From Microbacterium dauci (GTDB taxonomy: Bacteria > Actinomycetota > Actinomycetes > Actinomycetales > Microbacteriaceae): a stretch of DNA of 64,000 nt. The stretch spans positions 1 to 64,000 of the forward strand of contig NZ_JASJND010000006.1 of NCBI RefSeq assembly GCF_030065535.1, written 5' to 3'. The stretch's first letter is position 1; each line of letters opens with the position of its first letter. The position numbers and the translations under genes are program-made. Shown piece after piece: positions 17,454-26,324 of the stretch. The notes beneath the pieces are model-generated. The model worked only from the letters and a program-made list of their open reading frames with translations. It ran no database searches and had not been told where the DNA came from.

Positions 17454-18407
17454 CTACCGCAACAGCACCCGCGCCACATCCAGATCCGTCACGAGCGAGG
17501 TCGCATACCGCCCCACCAGCACCGAGTGGATCGCCCCCACCTTCGACAGCCCGCCCGCCACGGCGATCACGTTCGGGATGGTGCGCAGCTGGTCGCCCCC
17601 GATGGCGATGGTGCGACTGGAGATCTCGGGCAGGATCGACCGCCCCTCGCCGTCGAGCAGCACCCCGCACACCTCGGCCCGCACGCCCCGGCCGCGCATG
17701 GAGGTCTGCTCGGCGGGGGTGAAGAGCTTCTGCAGCTGCGAGTTGGGCGGCTCCCAGCTGCCGACCGCCACCACGCCGATGGTGGTGCGCTCGAACATGG
17801 CGATGGTGTCGGCGATGCCCGGCTGCGCCCGCAGCCCAGCGGCGCTCGCCGCGTCGGGCATGAGCAGGGGTGCGTAGAGCGGGTAGGAGTCGCCCTTGCT
17901 CACCGCGGCCACGGCGCGCACCGGCTCCATCGAGTTGTCGTGGGTGGTGCCGACGATTCCGCCCAGCTGCACGATCGGGCAGGGCGGGAAGCTCGTGATC
18001 GCCTTGGCCATCGCCGTGATGGTGCGGCCCCAGCCCAGGCCGACCACGTCTTCGGGCCCGGCCATCCGCTGCAGCAGCTGGGCCGCCGCCTTGCCGAGGC
18101 TCTCCCGCAGCCGCCCCTCCGGCCCCAGGAACTTCGTGTCGACGATGACCACCTGGTTGAGGTCGTAGCGGGCACGCAGGCGGTTCGCGAGCTCGGCGTA
18201 GCTCTGCTTGGGCGAGGCGATGGAGATCTGCACGATGCCCTCGTCGAGGCTGCGCTGCAGCACCCTGGCCACCTTGAAGCGGGAGAGGCCGAGCTCGCTC
18301 GCGATCTCGCTCTTGCCCTTGTTCTCGATGTAGTAGCGGCGGGCGATGTCGACGGCGAGCGCCAGCTCGTCGTCGTCCCATGACCCCTCGATCTCCGTGT
18401 CGCTCAT
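17454..18407 (-). CDS. SorC/DeoR-type sugar-binding transcriptional regulator
   Basis: A 317-residue regulator. An N-terminal helix-turn-helix (LAVDIARRYYIENKGKSEIA, then SELGLSRFKVARVLQ) is followed by a sugar-phosphate effector domain from about residue 60 (VVIVDTKFLGPEGRLRESLG, VGLGWGRTITAMA). SorC proteins sense phosphorylated sugars, so the product of the divergent kinase is a plausible effector. The ATG at 18407 is preferred to a frame start eight codons upstream. The 115 bases before the kinase should hold the operator and divergent promoters, but I see no clear palindrome. Confidence 0.88.
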   Translation of the reverse strand: MSDTEIEGSWDDDELALAVDIARRYYIENKGKSEIASELGLSRFKVARVLQRSLDEGIVQISIASPKQSYAELANRLRARYDLNQVVIVDTKFLGPEGRLRESLGKAAAQLLQRMAGPEDVVGLGWGRTITAMAKAITSFPPCPIVQLGGIVGTTHDNSMEPVRAVAAVSKGDSYPLYAPLLMPDAASAAGLRAQPGIADTIAMFERTTIGVVAVGSWEPPNSQLQKLFTPAEQTSMRGRGVRAEVCGVLLDGEGRSILPEISSRTIAIGGDQLRTIPNVIAVAGGLSKVGAIHSVLVGRYATSLVTDLDVARVLLR

Positions 18408-18522
18408 ATGAGCAGTGTATTTGTAATCCACGCGCTCGTTTGCTTACAGTCGTCCCCGTTGCCACGGTCGCCGGCCGTGGTCGTTCCTCATCGTCGATGA
18501 CGACCGGACGCAGGAGTGGGCA

Positions 18523-20256
18523 GTGGGCGAGAACGTGATCGGTGTGGATTTCGGCACCGAATCCGCACGGGCGGTGGTGGTGCGCCTCACCGACGGCGTG
18601 GAGCTCGCCGAGTCCGTCATGCCCTACCCGCACGGCGTGATCGACGCCGAGCTACCAGGCACGGGACCCGGCACGGGCGCACGCCTCGGCGCCGACTGGG
18701 CGCTGCAGCACCCGGCCGACTGGCTGCAGGTGCTCGAGCACACCGTGCGCGACGCCCTGGCCGCGAGCGGGCAGCGGCCCGAGACGGTCGTGGGCATCGC
18801 GGTCGATGTGACCGCCTGCACCATCGTGCCGACCACAGCCGCCGGCCACCCGCTCTGCCTCGACCCCGCCTTCGCCACCGAGCCGCACGCCTGGCCGAAG
18901 CTCTGGAAGCACCACGCGAGCCAGCCCCAGGCCAACCTCATCAACGAGCGCGCCTCCGCGGCCGGCGAACCCTTCCTCGCCGACTACGGCGGATTCCTCT
19001 CCTCCGAGTGGCTGCTGCCGAAGGCGCTGCAGACCCTGCAGGAGGCCCCCGCCGTCTTCGCCGCGACCGAGCGGCTGATCGAGGCGCAGGACTGGGTCAC
19101 CTGGCAGCTCACCGGCATCGAAGCCCGCAGCGCCCAGGCCGCGGGCTTCAAGGCCACCTTCCGCGCCGAGGCCGACGGCTACCCGACCCCGTCCTTCCTC
19201 GACTCGGTGCACCCCGGCTTCGGCAGCGTGCTCGGCATGCTGTCGAGCGAGGTGCACCTCGCGGGCGAGAAGGTGGGCGAGCTGCAGCCCGAGTGGGCCG
19301 AGCGCCTCGGTCTGCCCGCCGGCATCGCCGTGGCCATCGGCAACATGGACGCCCAGGTGGCCATGGTCGCCTGCGGCGTCACCACCCCCGGCCGCATGGT
19401 GCTCGTGATGGGCACGAGCGTGTGCAACCTGCTGCTCGCGGACGACAAGCACGAGGTCGAGGGCATCGCGGGTGTGGTTCGGGATGCGGTGATCCCCGGC
19501 TTGTGGGCCTACGAGGCCGGCCAGGCCGGGGTGGGCGACCTGTTCGGCTGGTTCGTGCGCACCCAGGTGCCGGAGAGCTACGCCATCGAGGCGCGCGAGG
19601 CGGGCATTAGCGTGTTCGACCACCTCGAGCGGCTGGCGGCGGCGATCCCGGCCGGAGCGAACCCCGTCGTCGCGCTCGACTGGTGGAACGGCAACCGCTC
19701 GGTGCTGACGGATGCGCACCTGAGCGGCCTCTTCGTGGGCATGACCCTGGCCACCCGGCCCGAGCATCTCTACCGGGCGCTCCTCGAAGCGGTGGCCTTC
19801 GGCCAGAAGGTCATCATCGACGCCTTCGAGGGAGCGGGCGTCCCCGTGACCGAGCTCGTCGCCTGCGGAGGACTGCCGCACCGCAACGCCCTGCTCATGC
19901 AGATCCTCGCCGACGTGACGGGCCGTTCGATCGGCATCGCCGCCACCACCCAGAGCGGCGCCCTCGGTGCGGCGATCCACGCCGCGGTGGCCGCGGGCTC
20001 CACCGCCGGCGGGTACGACACGCTCGAGGAGGCGGCGGCGGCCCTCGCGGGCCTCGGCCGCACGGTCGAGCCCGACCCCGCCGCCACGGCCGCCTACTCC
20101 GACGCCTACGGCGACTACCGGCGGCTGCACGACTTCTTCGGCCGCGCGCAGGCCGACCTCATGCACGGCCTGCGCCGCCGCGCCCACGCCGCGACCGCAT
20201 GCGGCCAGGCCATCCCGGCCCCCACGACTCCGACGACAGAACAACCCACCGAGTAA
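18523..20256 (+). CDS. FGGY-family carbohydrate kinase, ribulokinase-like
   Basis: A 577-residue sugar kinase. The first phosphate-binding motif is GVDFGTESARA near residue 7, and the length and the WKHH segment (HAWPKLWKHHASQPQ) resemble L-ribulokinase (AraB) more than xylulo- or glycerol kinase. The second FGGY signature is MGTSVCN in the middle and ACGGLPHRN (about 445) in the C-terminal half. It would phosphorylate a ketopentose, ketohexose or related polyol imported by the ABC system encoded next. GTG start; nine bases separate it from the binding-protein gene. No araA or araD is nearby, so a simple arabinose pathway is unlikely. Confidence 0.85.
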   Translation: MGENVIGVDFGTESARAVVVRLTDGVELAESVMPYPHGVIDAELPGTGPGTGARLGADWALQHPADWLQVLEHTVRDALAASGQRPETVVGIAVDVTACTIVPTTAAGHPLCLDPAFATEPHAWPKLWKHHASQPQANLINERASAAGEPFLADYGGFLSSEWLLPKALQTLQEAPAVFAATERLIEAQDWVTWQLTGIEARSAQAAGFKATFRAEADGYPTPSFLDSVHPGFGSVLGMLSSEVHLAGEKVGELQPEWAERLGLPAGIAVAIGNMDAQVAMVACGVTTPGRMVLVMGTSVCNLLLADDKHEVEGIAGVVRDAVIPGLWAYEAGQAGVGDLFGWFVRTQVPESYAIEAREAGISVFDHLERLAAAIPAGANPVVALDWWNGNRSVLTDAHLSGLFVGMTLATRPEHLYRALLEAVAFGQKVIIDAFEGAGVPVTELVACGGLPHRNALLMQILADVTGRSIGIAATTQSGALGAAIHAAVAAGSTAGGYDTLEEAAAALAGLGRTVEPDPAATAAYSDAYGDYRRLHDFFGRAQADLMHGLRRRAHAATACGQAIPAPTTPTTEQPTE

Positions 20257-20265
20257 GGACACACA

Positions 20266-21297
20266 GTGAATTCGATGAAGAAGTCAATCCTGGCCGGCAC
20301 CGCGCTGGCCGCCACCGCGGCACTGCTCACGGGCTGCGGCTCAGGCATCTCGAACGACGGCGCCGCCTCGGGCGGCAGCGGCAACGAGTCGTTCGTCAAC
20401 ATCGTCAAGCTCACGGGCGGCGACTGGTTCAACCGCATGGAGGTGGGCAACCAGGAGTGGGCGAAGGCCAACGGCGCCAAGGTCACGCAGACCGCGGGCG
20501 ACGACTCCAGCGCCGAGAAGCAGATCGCCGTGATCAGCGACGTCATCCCGCAGCAGCCCGCCGCCATCACCGTGGTGCCGAACGCCCCGGAGTCGATCGA
20601 GGCCGTGCTGAAGCGCGCGCAGGACGCCGGCATCGTCGTCATCACCCACGAGGCCGCGGGCATCAAGAACACCGACGCCGACATCGAGGCCTTCAACGAC
20701 CTCGACTACGGCGCCCACCAGATGGACCTGCTCGCCGACTGCATGGGCGGCAGCGGCACCTACGCGCACTTCGTGGGCGGCCTCACCGTGACGAGCCACA
20801 ACAACTGGGTGAAGGGCGCCGCCGAACAGGCCGCCGCCGAGTACCCCGACATCACCTCGATCGGCGACCCCATCTCCTCCGACGAGAGCGCCGACACCGC
20901 CTACCAGCGCACCAAGGAGCTGCTGGCCACCTACCCCGACCTCAAGGGCATCCTCGGCTCCGCCTCCACCGACGTGGTCGGCGCGGGCAAGGCCGTGGCC
21001 GAGGCGGGCCGCAGCGACGACGTCTGCGTCATCGGCACCTCGCTCCCGTCCTACGCGGGTTCGGCGCTCGAGGCGGGCGACATCGACGTGATCACCTTCT
21101 GGGACCCGTCGCTCGCCGGCCAGGCCATGCTGACCGCCGCCCAGACGATCATCGACGGCGGCGAGATCGCCGAGGGCACCGACCTCGGCGTCTCCGGCTA
21201 CGAGAGCCTCGTGCAGAGCGAGGAGTCGCCCTCGACCTTCTACGGCACCGCCTGGGTCGACGTGACGGCCGAGAACGCCGCCGACTACCCGTTCTGA
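20266..21297 (+). CDS. Sugar ABC transporter substrate-binding lipoprotein (Peripla_BP_4 type)
   Basis: A 343-residue exported lipoprotein. The lipobox is LLTG-C24 after a short basic and hydrophobic leader. The mature part is a type I periplasmic-binding fold resembling RhaS/LsrB-type ketose and AI-2 binders (VNIVKLTGGDWFNRMEVGNQ, VPNAPESIEAVLKRAQDAGI, ILGSASTDVVGAGKAVAEAG). It should deliver the sugar to the permeases downstream. AAGGA precedes the GTG start; an ATG two codons later is possible. Confidence 0.9.
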   Translation: MNSMKKSILAGTALAATAALLTGCGSGISNDGAASGGSGNESFVNIVKLTGGDWFNRMEVGNQEWAKANGAKVTQTAGDDSSAEKQIAVISDVIPQQPAAITVVPNAPESIEAVLKRAQDAGIVVITHEAAGIKNTDADIEAFNDLDYGAHQMDLLADCMGGSGTYAHFVGGLTVTSHNNWVKGAAEQAAAEYPDITSIGDPISSDESADTAYQRTKELLATYPDLKGILGSASTDVVGAGKAVAEAGRSDDVCVIGTSLPSYAGSALEAGDIDVITFWDPSLAGQAMLTAAQTIIDGGEIAEGTDLGVSGYESLVQSEESPSTFYGTAWVDVTAENAADYPF

Positions 21298-21322
21298 TCC
21301 GCACCCCCCTCCCGATCGGAGA

Positions 21323-22822
21323 ATGATGTCGACCCCCACATCCGTGCTCAGCGCGACCGGCATCCGCAAGCACTACGGCGGCGCCGCGGCGCTCGCCGGA
21401 GTCGACCTGCAGGTGCGCGCCGGCGAGGTGCACTGCCTCGCCGGGGCGAACGGCTCGGGCAAGTCGACGCTGATCAAGATCCTCAACGGCGTCGAGAGCC
21501 CGGATGCGGGGGTGGTGTCGATCGATGGCGTCCCGCTGCAGAGACAGACGGTCTCGGGGGCGATCAATGCCGGCATCCAGGTGATCTACCAGGATCTGTC
21601 GCTCTTCCCGAACCTCTCGGTGGCCGAGAACATCGCCATGACCACGCGGGTGGCGGCGAAGGCGAAGCTCGTCTCGCTCGCCGAGGCCCGCCGCCTCGCC
21701 CGGGCGGTGATCGACCGGCTCGGTCTCGAGATCGACGTCGACAGCCCGGTCGAGGAGCTCTCGGTGGCGCAGCGCCAGCTCGTCGCCATCTGCCGCGCCC
21801 TCGCGAGCGACGTGCGGGTGCTCTTCATGGACGAGCCGACGACCGCGCTCACCTGGAACGAGGTGGAGGTGCTCTTCGGCGTGGTGCAGAGGCTCAAGGC
21901 CGACGGCGTGGCGATCGTGTTCGTGAGCCACAAGACCGAGGAGGTCTTCGCGCTCAGCGACTACATCACGGTGCTGCGCAACGGCCGGGTCGTCGCCGAG
22001 GGCGCCGCCTCCGAGTTCGACCGCGACTCCCTGGTGGAGGCCCTGATCGGGCGTCAGGCGCTCGAGGAGCGCAACGTCGCCGACCTCAAGACGCACGCCG
22101 CCGACGTGCTGAAGGTGGAGGGGCTCGGCGCTCCCGGGCTCTTCGCCGACGTCTCGTTCTCGGTGAAGGCCGGCGAGATCGTGGGCCTCACGGGACTGCT
22201 CGGCTCCGGCCGCAGTGAGATCGCCGACTCCATCTTCGGCATCATCCCGTTCACCTCCGGCCGCGTGACGGTCGACGGCAAGCCGGTGCGGCCGGGCCGG
22301 GTGTCCGAGGCCCTCAAGAGCGGCATCGCCTACGTGCCGAGCGACCGCCTCACGCAGGGCGTCTTCCTCGACCAGTCGATCAGCGACAACATGATCGCCT
22401 CCGCCATCGCGCGCTTCTCGAACAGGGTGGGCGTGCTGCGCCGCACGGTGATCGACCGCACGATCGGCCGGCTCGTCTCCGACCTCTCGATGAAGATCGG
22501 CCGACCCGAGGATGCGGTGTCGTCGCTCTCCGGCGGCAACCAGCAGCGTGTGGTCATCGCCAAGTGGCTCGCCACCGAGCCCCGAGTGCTGGTGCTGAAC
22601 GGCCCCACCGTGGGCGTCGACATCGGCTCCAAGGAGACCATCCTCGACATCCTGCGGCAGAACGCCGCAACCGGGATGGCCGTGCTGGTCATCTCCGACG
22701 ACATCCCCGAACTCGTCGCCGCCTGCCACCGCGTGCTCGTCGTGCGCCGCGGCCGCCTGGTCGACGAGATCGCGGGCAGCCAGGTCACGGTGGATTCCGT
22801 GCGCGAAAGGAGCATCGCGTGA
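21323..22822 (+). CDS. Sugar ABC transporter ATPase, double-domain RbsA type
   Basis: A 499-residue tandem ATPase. Domain 1 has Walker A GANGSGKST (41-49), a variant signature (ELSVAQRQ) and Walker B VLFMDEPTTAL. Domain 2 has the expected shortened Walker A (GLLGSGRSE) and a full signature LSGGNQQR. Its Walker B reads VLVLNGPTVGVD, with Asn-Gly where Asp-Glu is usual, so the second site may bind ATP without hydrolysing it. It overlaps the next gene (GTGA). A GGAG motif precedes the ATGATG start. Confidence 0.9.
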   Translation: MMSTPTSVLSATGIRKHYGGAAALAGVDLQVRAGEVHCLAGANGSGKSTLIKILNGVESPDAGVVSIDGVPLQRQTVSGAINAGIQVIYQDLSLFPNLSVAENIAMTTRVAAKAKLVSLAEARRLARAVIDRLGLEIDVDSPVEELSVAQRQLVAICRALASDVRVLFMDEPTTALTWNEVEVLFGVVQRLKADGVAIVFVSHKTEEVFALSDYITVLRNGRVVAEGAASEFDRDSLVEALIGRQALEERNVADLKTHAADVLKVEGLGAPGLFADVSFSVKAGEIVGLTGLLGSGRSEIADSIFGIIPFTSGRVTVDGKPVRPGRVSEALKSGIAYVPSDRLTQGVFLDQSISDNMIASAIARFSNRVGVLRRTVIDRTIGRLVSDLSMKIGRPEDAVSSLSGGNQQRVVIAKWLATEPRVLVLNGPTVGVDIGSKETILDILRQNAATGMAVLVISDDIPELVAACHRVLVVRRGRLVDEIAGSQVTVDSVRERSIA

Positions 22823-23844
22823 GCGACTCGTCATCGTCGGCCGCCGCCGTGCTCGGCCGACTCCGCGGCCGCAACAACGAGGGGGTGCTGCTGCTCATCA
22901 TCCTGCTGCTGATCGGCCTCGTCGCCGTGATCAACCCCTCGGCCCTCACCCTCGGCATGGCCTCCGACATCCTGCGCAGCGCCATCGTCAACATGACGCT
23001 CGCGCTGGGACTCCTGCTCATCATCGTCTCCGGCGGCATCGACGTGTCGTTCACGGCGATCGCCATCTTCTCGGGCTACTCGACCGTGGTGCTCATGCAG
23101 TCGATCGGTCTCGACAACCCCGTGCTGCCGTTCCTCGGCGCCATCGTGATCGGGGCGCTGCTGGGCATCCTCAACGCTGTGCTCGTCGCCGGGTTCCGGT
23201 TGCCGACGCTCATCGCGACCCTCGGCACGCAGGGCATCATCCGCGGCGCCCTGCTGGCGCTCGTCGGCTCGCTCTACATCTCGACGCTGCCCGCGAGCCT
23301 CGCGGGTGTCGGGGCCACCAACCTGATCACACTCGACTCATCACCCGTGAACGTGCTCGTCATCCCGGTGGTCGTGCTCTGCCTCGTGCTCGCCTTCGTG
23401 CTGAAGAAGACGATGTTCGGGCGCTCGGTGTACGCCATCGGCGGCTCGCCGGAGTCGGCGAAGCGGGCGGGCATCCGAGTCGGCCGGGTGCAGACCACCA
23501 TCTACGTGGCGGCGGGCGCCATCTCCGGCTTCGCCGGCATGACGCACGTCACGGTCTCGGGACACGCCTCGCCCTTCGAGCTCGTCGGCACCGAGCTCGA
23601 CGTCATCGCCGCGGTCGTCATCGGCGGCGCCTCCGACTCGGGTGGGCGCGGCTCGGTGCAGGGGGTTGCGCTCGGCGTGCTGCTGATCGCGCTCATCCAG
23701 AACTCGCTCGTGCGGCTCGGCGTGCCCGGCTTCTGGCACGAGGGAGTGGTGGGTCTCGTCATCCTCGTCGGTGTCGCCATCCAGGCGCAGAGCCGCCGCA
23801 TCCGCAACAAGCGCTCGATGATCCTCGAGGGAGCGATCGCATGA
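22819..23844 (+). CDS. Sugar ABC transporter permease (RbsC type), first
   Basis: A 341-residue membrane protein of the branched BPD_transp_2 family used by ribose, rhamnose and AI-2 importers. Eight to ten helices are visible from residue 18. Family segments include IIVSGGIDVSFTAIAIFSGY and LKKTMFGRSVYAIGGSPESA, the latter in the cytoplasmic loop that contacts the ATPase. The start is the GTG overlapping the ATPase stop, and it in turn overlaps the second permease by four bases (ATGA). Confidence 0.9.
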   Translation: MSDSSSSAAAVLGRLRGRNNEGVLLLIILLLIGLVAVINPSALTLGMASDILRSAIVNMTLALGLLLIIVSGGIDVSFTAIAIFSGYSTVVLMQSIGLDNPVLPFLGAIVIGALLGILNAVLVAGFRLPTLIATLGTQGIIRGALLALVGSLYISTLPASLAGVGATNLITLDSSPVNVLVIPVVVLCLVLAFVLKKTMFGRSVYAIGGSPESAKRAGIRVGRVQTTIYVAAGAISGFAGMTHVTVSGHASPFELVGTELDVIAAVVIGGASDSGGRGSVQGVALGVLLIALIQNSLVRLGVPGFWHEGVVGLVILVGVAIQAQSRRIRNKRSMILEGAIA

Positions 23845-24944
23845 CCATGACCACCAAGACGCCGTCGTCGACCCCCACGTCGACCGACGACGCTATCCGT
23901 CCCTCCTTCTCCTCCCGCGTCGGCACCTTCACGGCGGCCTCGGGGCAGACCGGCGGACTGCTCGGCCTCGCGGTGGTGGTGCTCGTCGTGTTCACGCTGC
24001 TCAGCCCGCGCATCTACCCCTCGGCGCTCAACCTGCAGTCGATCGGCTACGCCGTGCCGGAGATCGCCCTGCTCGCGCTCGCGGTGTGCATCACCATGTC
24101 AAGCGGCGGCATCGACCTGTCGATCGTGGCCACCGCCAACCTCTCGGCGCTGATCAGCGCCACGGTGAGCATCGGGCTCGTCGCCGCGGGGACCCCTGCC
24201 GGCCTCGCCGTGCTGCTCGGCGTGCTGATCGGGCTGGCGGTCGGGGTGCTGTGCGGCCTGTTCAACGGCTTCCTCGTGGCGAAGCTGCGCATCGCGCCCA
24301 TCCTCGCCACGCTGGCCACGATGACGCTCTTCACGGGCATCGCGCTCATCGTCACCCGCGGCGAGCCGGTGTACGGACTGCCCGAGGAGTTCCTCGCGCT
24401 CGGCACCGCGACGGTCGCCATCGTGCCGGTGAGCTTCTGGATCTTCGTGCTCATCGTCGGGCTGCTCTGGTTCGTGATGAACCGCACCGGGCTCGGGCTC
24501 CGCGTCATCCTCGTGGGCGCGAGCCCCGAGGCGGCCGACTACAGCGGCATCCGACGCAGTCGCGTGCTGCTGCAGACCTACGCGCTGTCGGGCCTCATCG
24601 CGGGTGTCGCCGGGCTCATGATGTCGGCCCGTTCCGCGAGCGCGACCGCCGATTACGGCTCGTCGTACCTGCTGCTCGCCATCACGATCGCGGTCCTGGG
24701 CGGCACGAACCCCACCGGGGGTCGCAGCCCGATCGTGGGTGTCGCGGTGGGCGCCGTGGTGCTGCAGATGATCTCGAGCGGCTTCAACATCCTGCAGATC
24801 AGCCCGTACTTCTACCAGATCGTGCAGGGGCTCATCCTCGTGCTGGTGCTCATCCTCGAGCTGCGCCGCAGCCGGCTGCAGCGGTGGCTGCGGGGCCTCG
24901 TGTCGCGCCCCGCCAAGGACGGCGACCTCGCGCCCCTGCCCTGA
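23841..24944 (+). CDS. Sugar ABC transporter permease (RbsC type), second
   Basis: A 367-residue paralog of the preceding permease. The same landmarks occur: ITMSSGGIDLSIVATANLSA and VMNRTGLGLRVILVGASPEA. Two different permeases with one double ATPase is the arrangement of RhaPQ/LsrCD-type importers, which argues for a heterodimeric channel. Its 40-residue N-terminal tail is soluble and Ser/Thr-rich. A 48-base gap with no gene precedes the SIS gene. Confidence 0.9.
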   Translation: MTMTTKTPSSTPTSTDDAIRPSFSSRVGTFTAASGQTGGLLGLAVVVLVVFTLLSPRIYPSALNLQSIGYAVPEIALLALAVCITMSSGGIDLSIVATANLSALISATVSIGLVAAGTPAGLAVLLGVLIGLAVGVLCGLFNGFLVAKLRIAPILATLATMTLFTGIALIVTRGEPVYGLPEEFLALGTATVAIVPVSFWIFVLIVGLLWFVMNRTGLGLRVILVGASPEAADYSGIRRSRVLLQTYALSGLIAGVAGLMMSARSASATADYGSSYLLLAITIAVLGGTNPTGGRSPIVGVAVGAVVLQMISSGFNILQISPYFYQIVQGLILVLVLILELRRSRLQRWLRGLVSRPAKDGDLAPLP

Positions 24945-24992
24945 CCATCTGATCCCCCCTCGATTTCCCTCTAGTACTAGGAGACCCCCGTC

Positions 24993-25631
24993 ATGTCCAC
25001 AGATCCGTTGAGTGCGCGCACCGAGTTGGCCCGCGAGCTCATCGCCGCCGAGGCCGAGGCCATCGCCGTCGTCGCCCGGCAGCTCGATGCCTCCTTCGAC
25101 GCGGCGGTCGACCTCGTGAAGTCCGTCACCGGGAAGGTCGTGGTGATCGGCTCCGGCACCTCGGGCGCGGTCGCGCGGCGCATGGCGCACCTGCTCTCGG
25201 TGTGCGGCACGCCGTCGTTCTTCCTCATCGCCGCCGACGGACTGCACGGCACGGTCGGCGCGGTGACCACGGGCGACCTCGTGATCGCGATCTCGAAGGG
25301 CGGCGAGTCGGCCGAGCTGAGCCAGTTCGTGCAGCTCGCCACCGACCGCGGCGCCCGCTCGATGGCGCTCACGGCGAACCTGTCGTCGCCCCTCGCCGAG
25401 CAGGTCGACCTCGCGGTGCTCGTCGACAGCTCGGCCGCCGACCCGGGCGGCGTGATCGCCATGGGCAGCACGCTCGCCACGGCCGCGTGGGGGGATGCCC
25501 TCGCGATCGCGCTGATGAAGGAGCGGGGCTACGGCTGGGAGTCGGTGCTGCACTCGCACCCGGGCGGCGCGGTCGGCAAGTACGCCGCCGAGCTGCTGGA
25601 GACGGCGGAGCAGAAGCTGCCGACGCGCTGA
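24993..25631 (+). CDS. SIS-domain sugar-phosphate isomerase, KpsF/GutQ-like without CBS domains
   Basis: A 212-residue single SIS domain. The phosphosugar-binding glycine-serine loops are visible (VVVIGSGTSGAVARRMAHLL; VIAISKGGESAEL), and the C-terminal SHPGGAVGK matches the HPGGALG motif of arabinose-5-phosphate isomerases (KpsF/GutQ). The CBS pair that regulates those enzymes is missing. It may interconvert an aldose and ketose phosphate made by the FGGY kinase; 6-phospho-3-hexuloisomerase is the alternative. It is the last gene before the att copy at 25644. Confidence 0.82.
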   Translation: MSTDPLSARTELARELIAAEAEAIAVVARQLDASFDAAVDLVKSVTGKVVVIGSGTSGAVARRMAHLLSVCGTPSFFLIAADGLHGTVGAVTTGDLVIAISKGGESAELSQFVQLATDRGARSMALTANLSSPLAEQVDLAVLVDSSAADPGGVIAMGSTLATAAWGDALAIALMKERGYGWESVLHSHPGGAVGKYAAELLETAEQKLPTR

Positions 25632-25643
25632 GCGGCTGCGGCC

Positions 25644-25668
25644 AGGGTTCAAATCCCTCCGTCTCCGC
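25644..25668 (+). repeat. Attachment site, perfect copy of the tRNA-Ser 3' end
   Basis: Exact 25-base match to 16343-16367 in direct orientation, starting 13 bases after the SIS stop codon. It marks the right end of segment A and the left end of segment B. Confidence 0.85.
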
Positions 25669-26215
25669 TCTAAAAGGCCCTGATCAGAAGCTTTTTTTGT
25701 CACCACCTGCCACGAAATCTGCCATTTCTGCCACGTTCCTAACGGGGTTGGTGTTGAGCATTCTGGCGATCATGTGCGATCACACGTAGCTTTCTGCTCG
25801 CCGCGCGGTCGTTCGACTTGCCGCTTCGGCCGCTTCGGCGCGGGACCGAGAGCGCGAATCCCTCCGTCTCCTTGTGTGCTTGCGCGCCATCGCTTGAGCG
25901 GCACGGCGGGCTCGGTCGCGAACGCGCCGAAGATGCGAGCGACCGTAGTGGCGGTGAATCACGCCGCGGAGAATGCGTGCCCAACTCTCCGTGACCGCGT
26001 CGCCGGACTCCGCTCGGTCGGAATGGGCGCTCGTTCATCCCGAGGCGCTACGCAGGATTGGGTTGCTGGCGGCAGCGGATCCCGCACGAGCTGACGAGCT
26101 GAAGAGCCCGCAATTTCCGTCAGCCAAGTGGCAGGGGAGGGGCGGCGCGAAGTCGGTGAACGTGATCAATGGGTGGACGACTTAGCATCCGGCCACTGAA
26201 TGCGTCTAGCTGGAC
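25669..26215. other. Gene-free junction between island segments
   Basis: No convincing gene. It holds three CTGCCA words (25707, 25719, 25728), a degenerate tRNA-Ser 3' copy (25842-25871) and scattered short open frames. One frame (25973-26185) ends as if protein-like but matches nothing I know. It looks like decayed sequence left from earlier insertions. Confidence 0.55.
25842..25871 (+). repeat. Degenerate copy of the tRNA-Ser(GCU) 3' end
   Basis: GGGACCGAG at 25842-25850 and ATCCCTCCGTCTCC at 25858-25871 match tRNA positions 16336-16344 and 16352-16365 with identical spacing. The seven bases between differ. It is probably an older attachment site within the accreted island. Confidence 0.6.
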
Positions 26216-26268
26216 TTGACGGCAGTGGGGCGGCGTGTGCATAATCACCCTGACCGATTGGTCAATCG
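26216..26268 (+). promoter_or_regulatory. Promoter and overlapping LacI-type operator of the fructoside operon
   Basis: A -35 TTGACG (26216-26221) and a -10 CATAAT (26240-26245, with TG upstream) are 18 bases apart. Just downstream, at the expected transcription start, lie nested inverted repeats: TGACC-N4-GGTCA (26251-26264) and CGATTG-GT-CAATCG (26255-26268). The second has the even-spaced symmetry of LacI-family operators, so the adjacent regulator probably represses its own operon here. Confidence 0.65.
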
Positions 26269-26324
26269 ATTTAGCAGATTCCTCTAGCGGGATATCGCCA
26301 CCATCGACTCAACGAGGAGCAGGA

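Larger units (their letters stand above)
16368..25668. mobile_element. Genomic island segment A: tRNA-Ser-anchored sugar catabolism module
   Basis: The segment runs from the tRNA-Ser(GCU) 3' end to the exact 25-base att copy ending at 25668. It contains an integrase remnant next to the tRNA, then regulator, aldolase, kinase, ABC importer and isomerase genes. By eye its codon habit differs from the flanks: GATGCG is preferred where the rest of the window uses GATGCC. No intact integrase or transfer gene remains, so it is probably fixed. Confidence 0.75.

Noticed and set aside
25973..26185. 70-codon plus-strand frame in the island junction
   Set aside because: It lacks a ribosome-binding site and recognisable features, and lies in decayed DNA between att copies. 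It might be a remnant, but I cannot support it as a gene.
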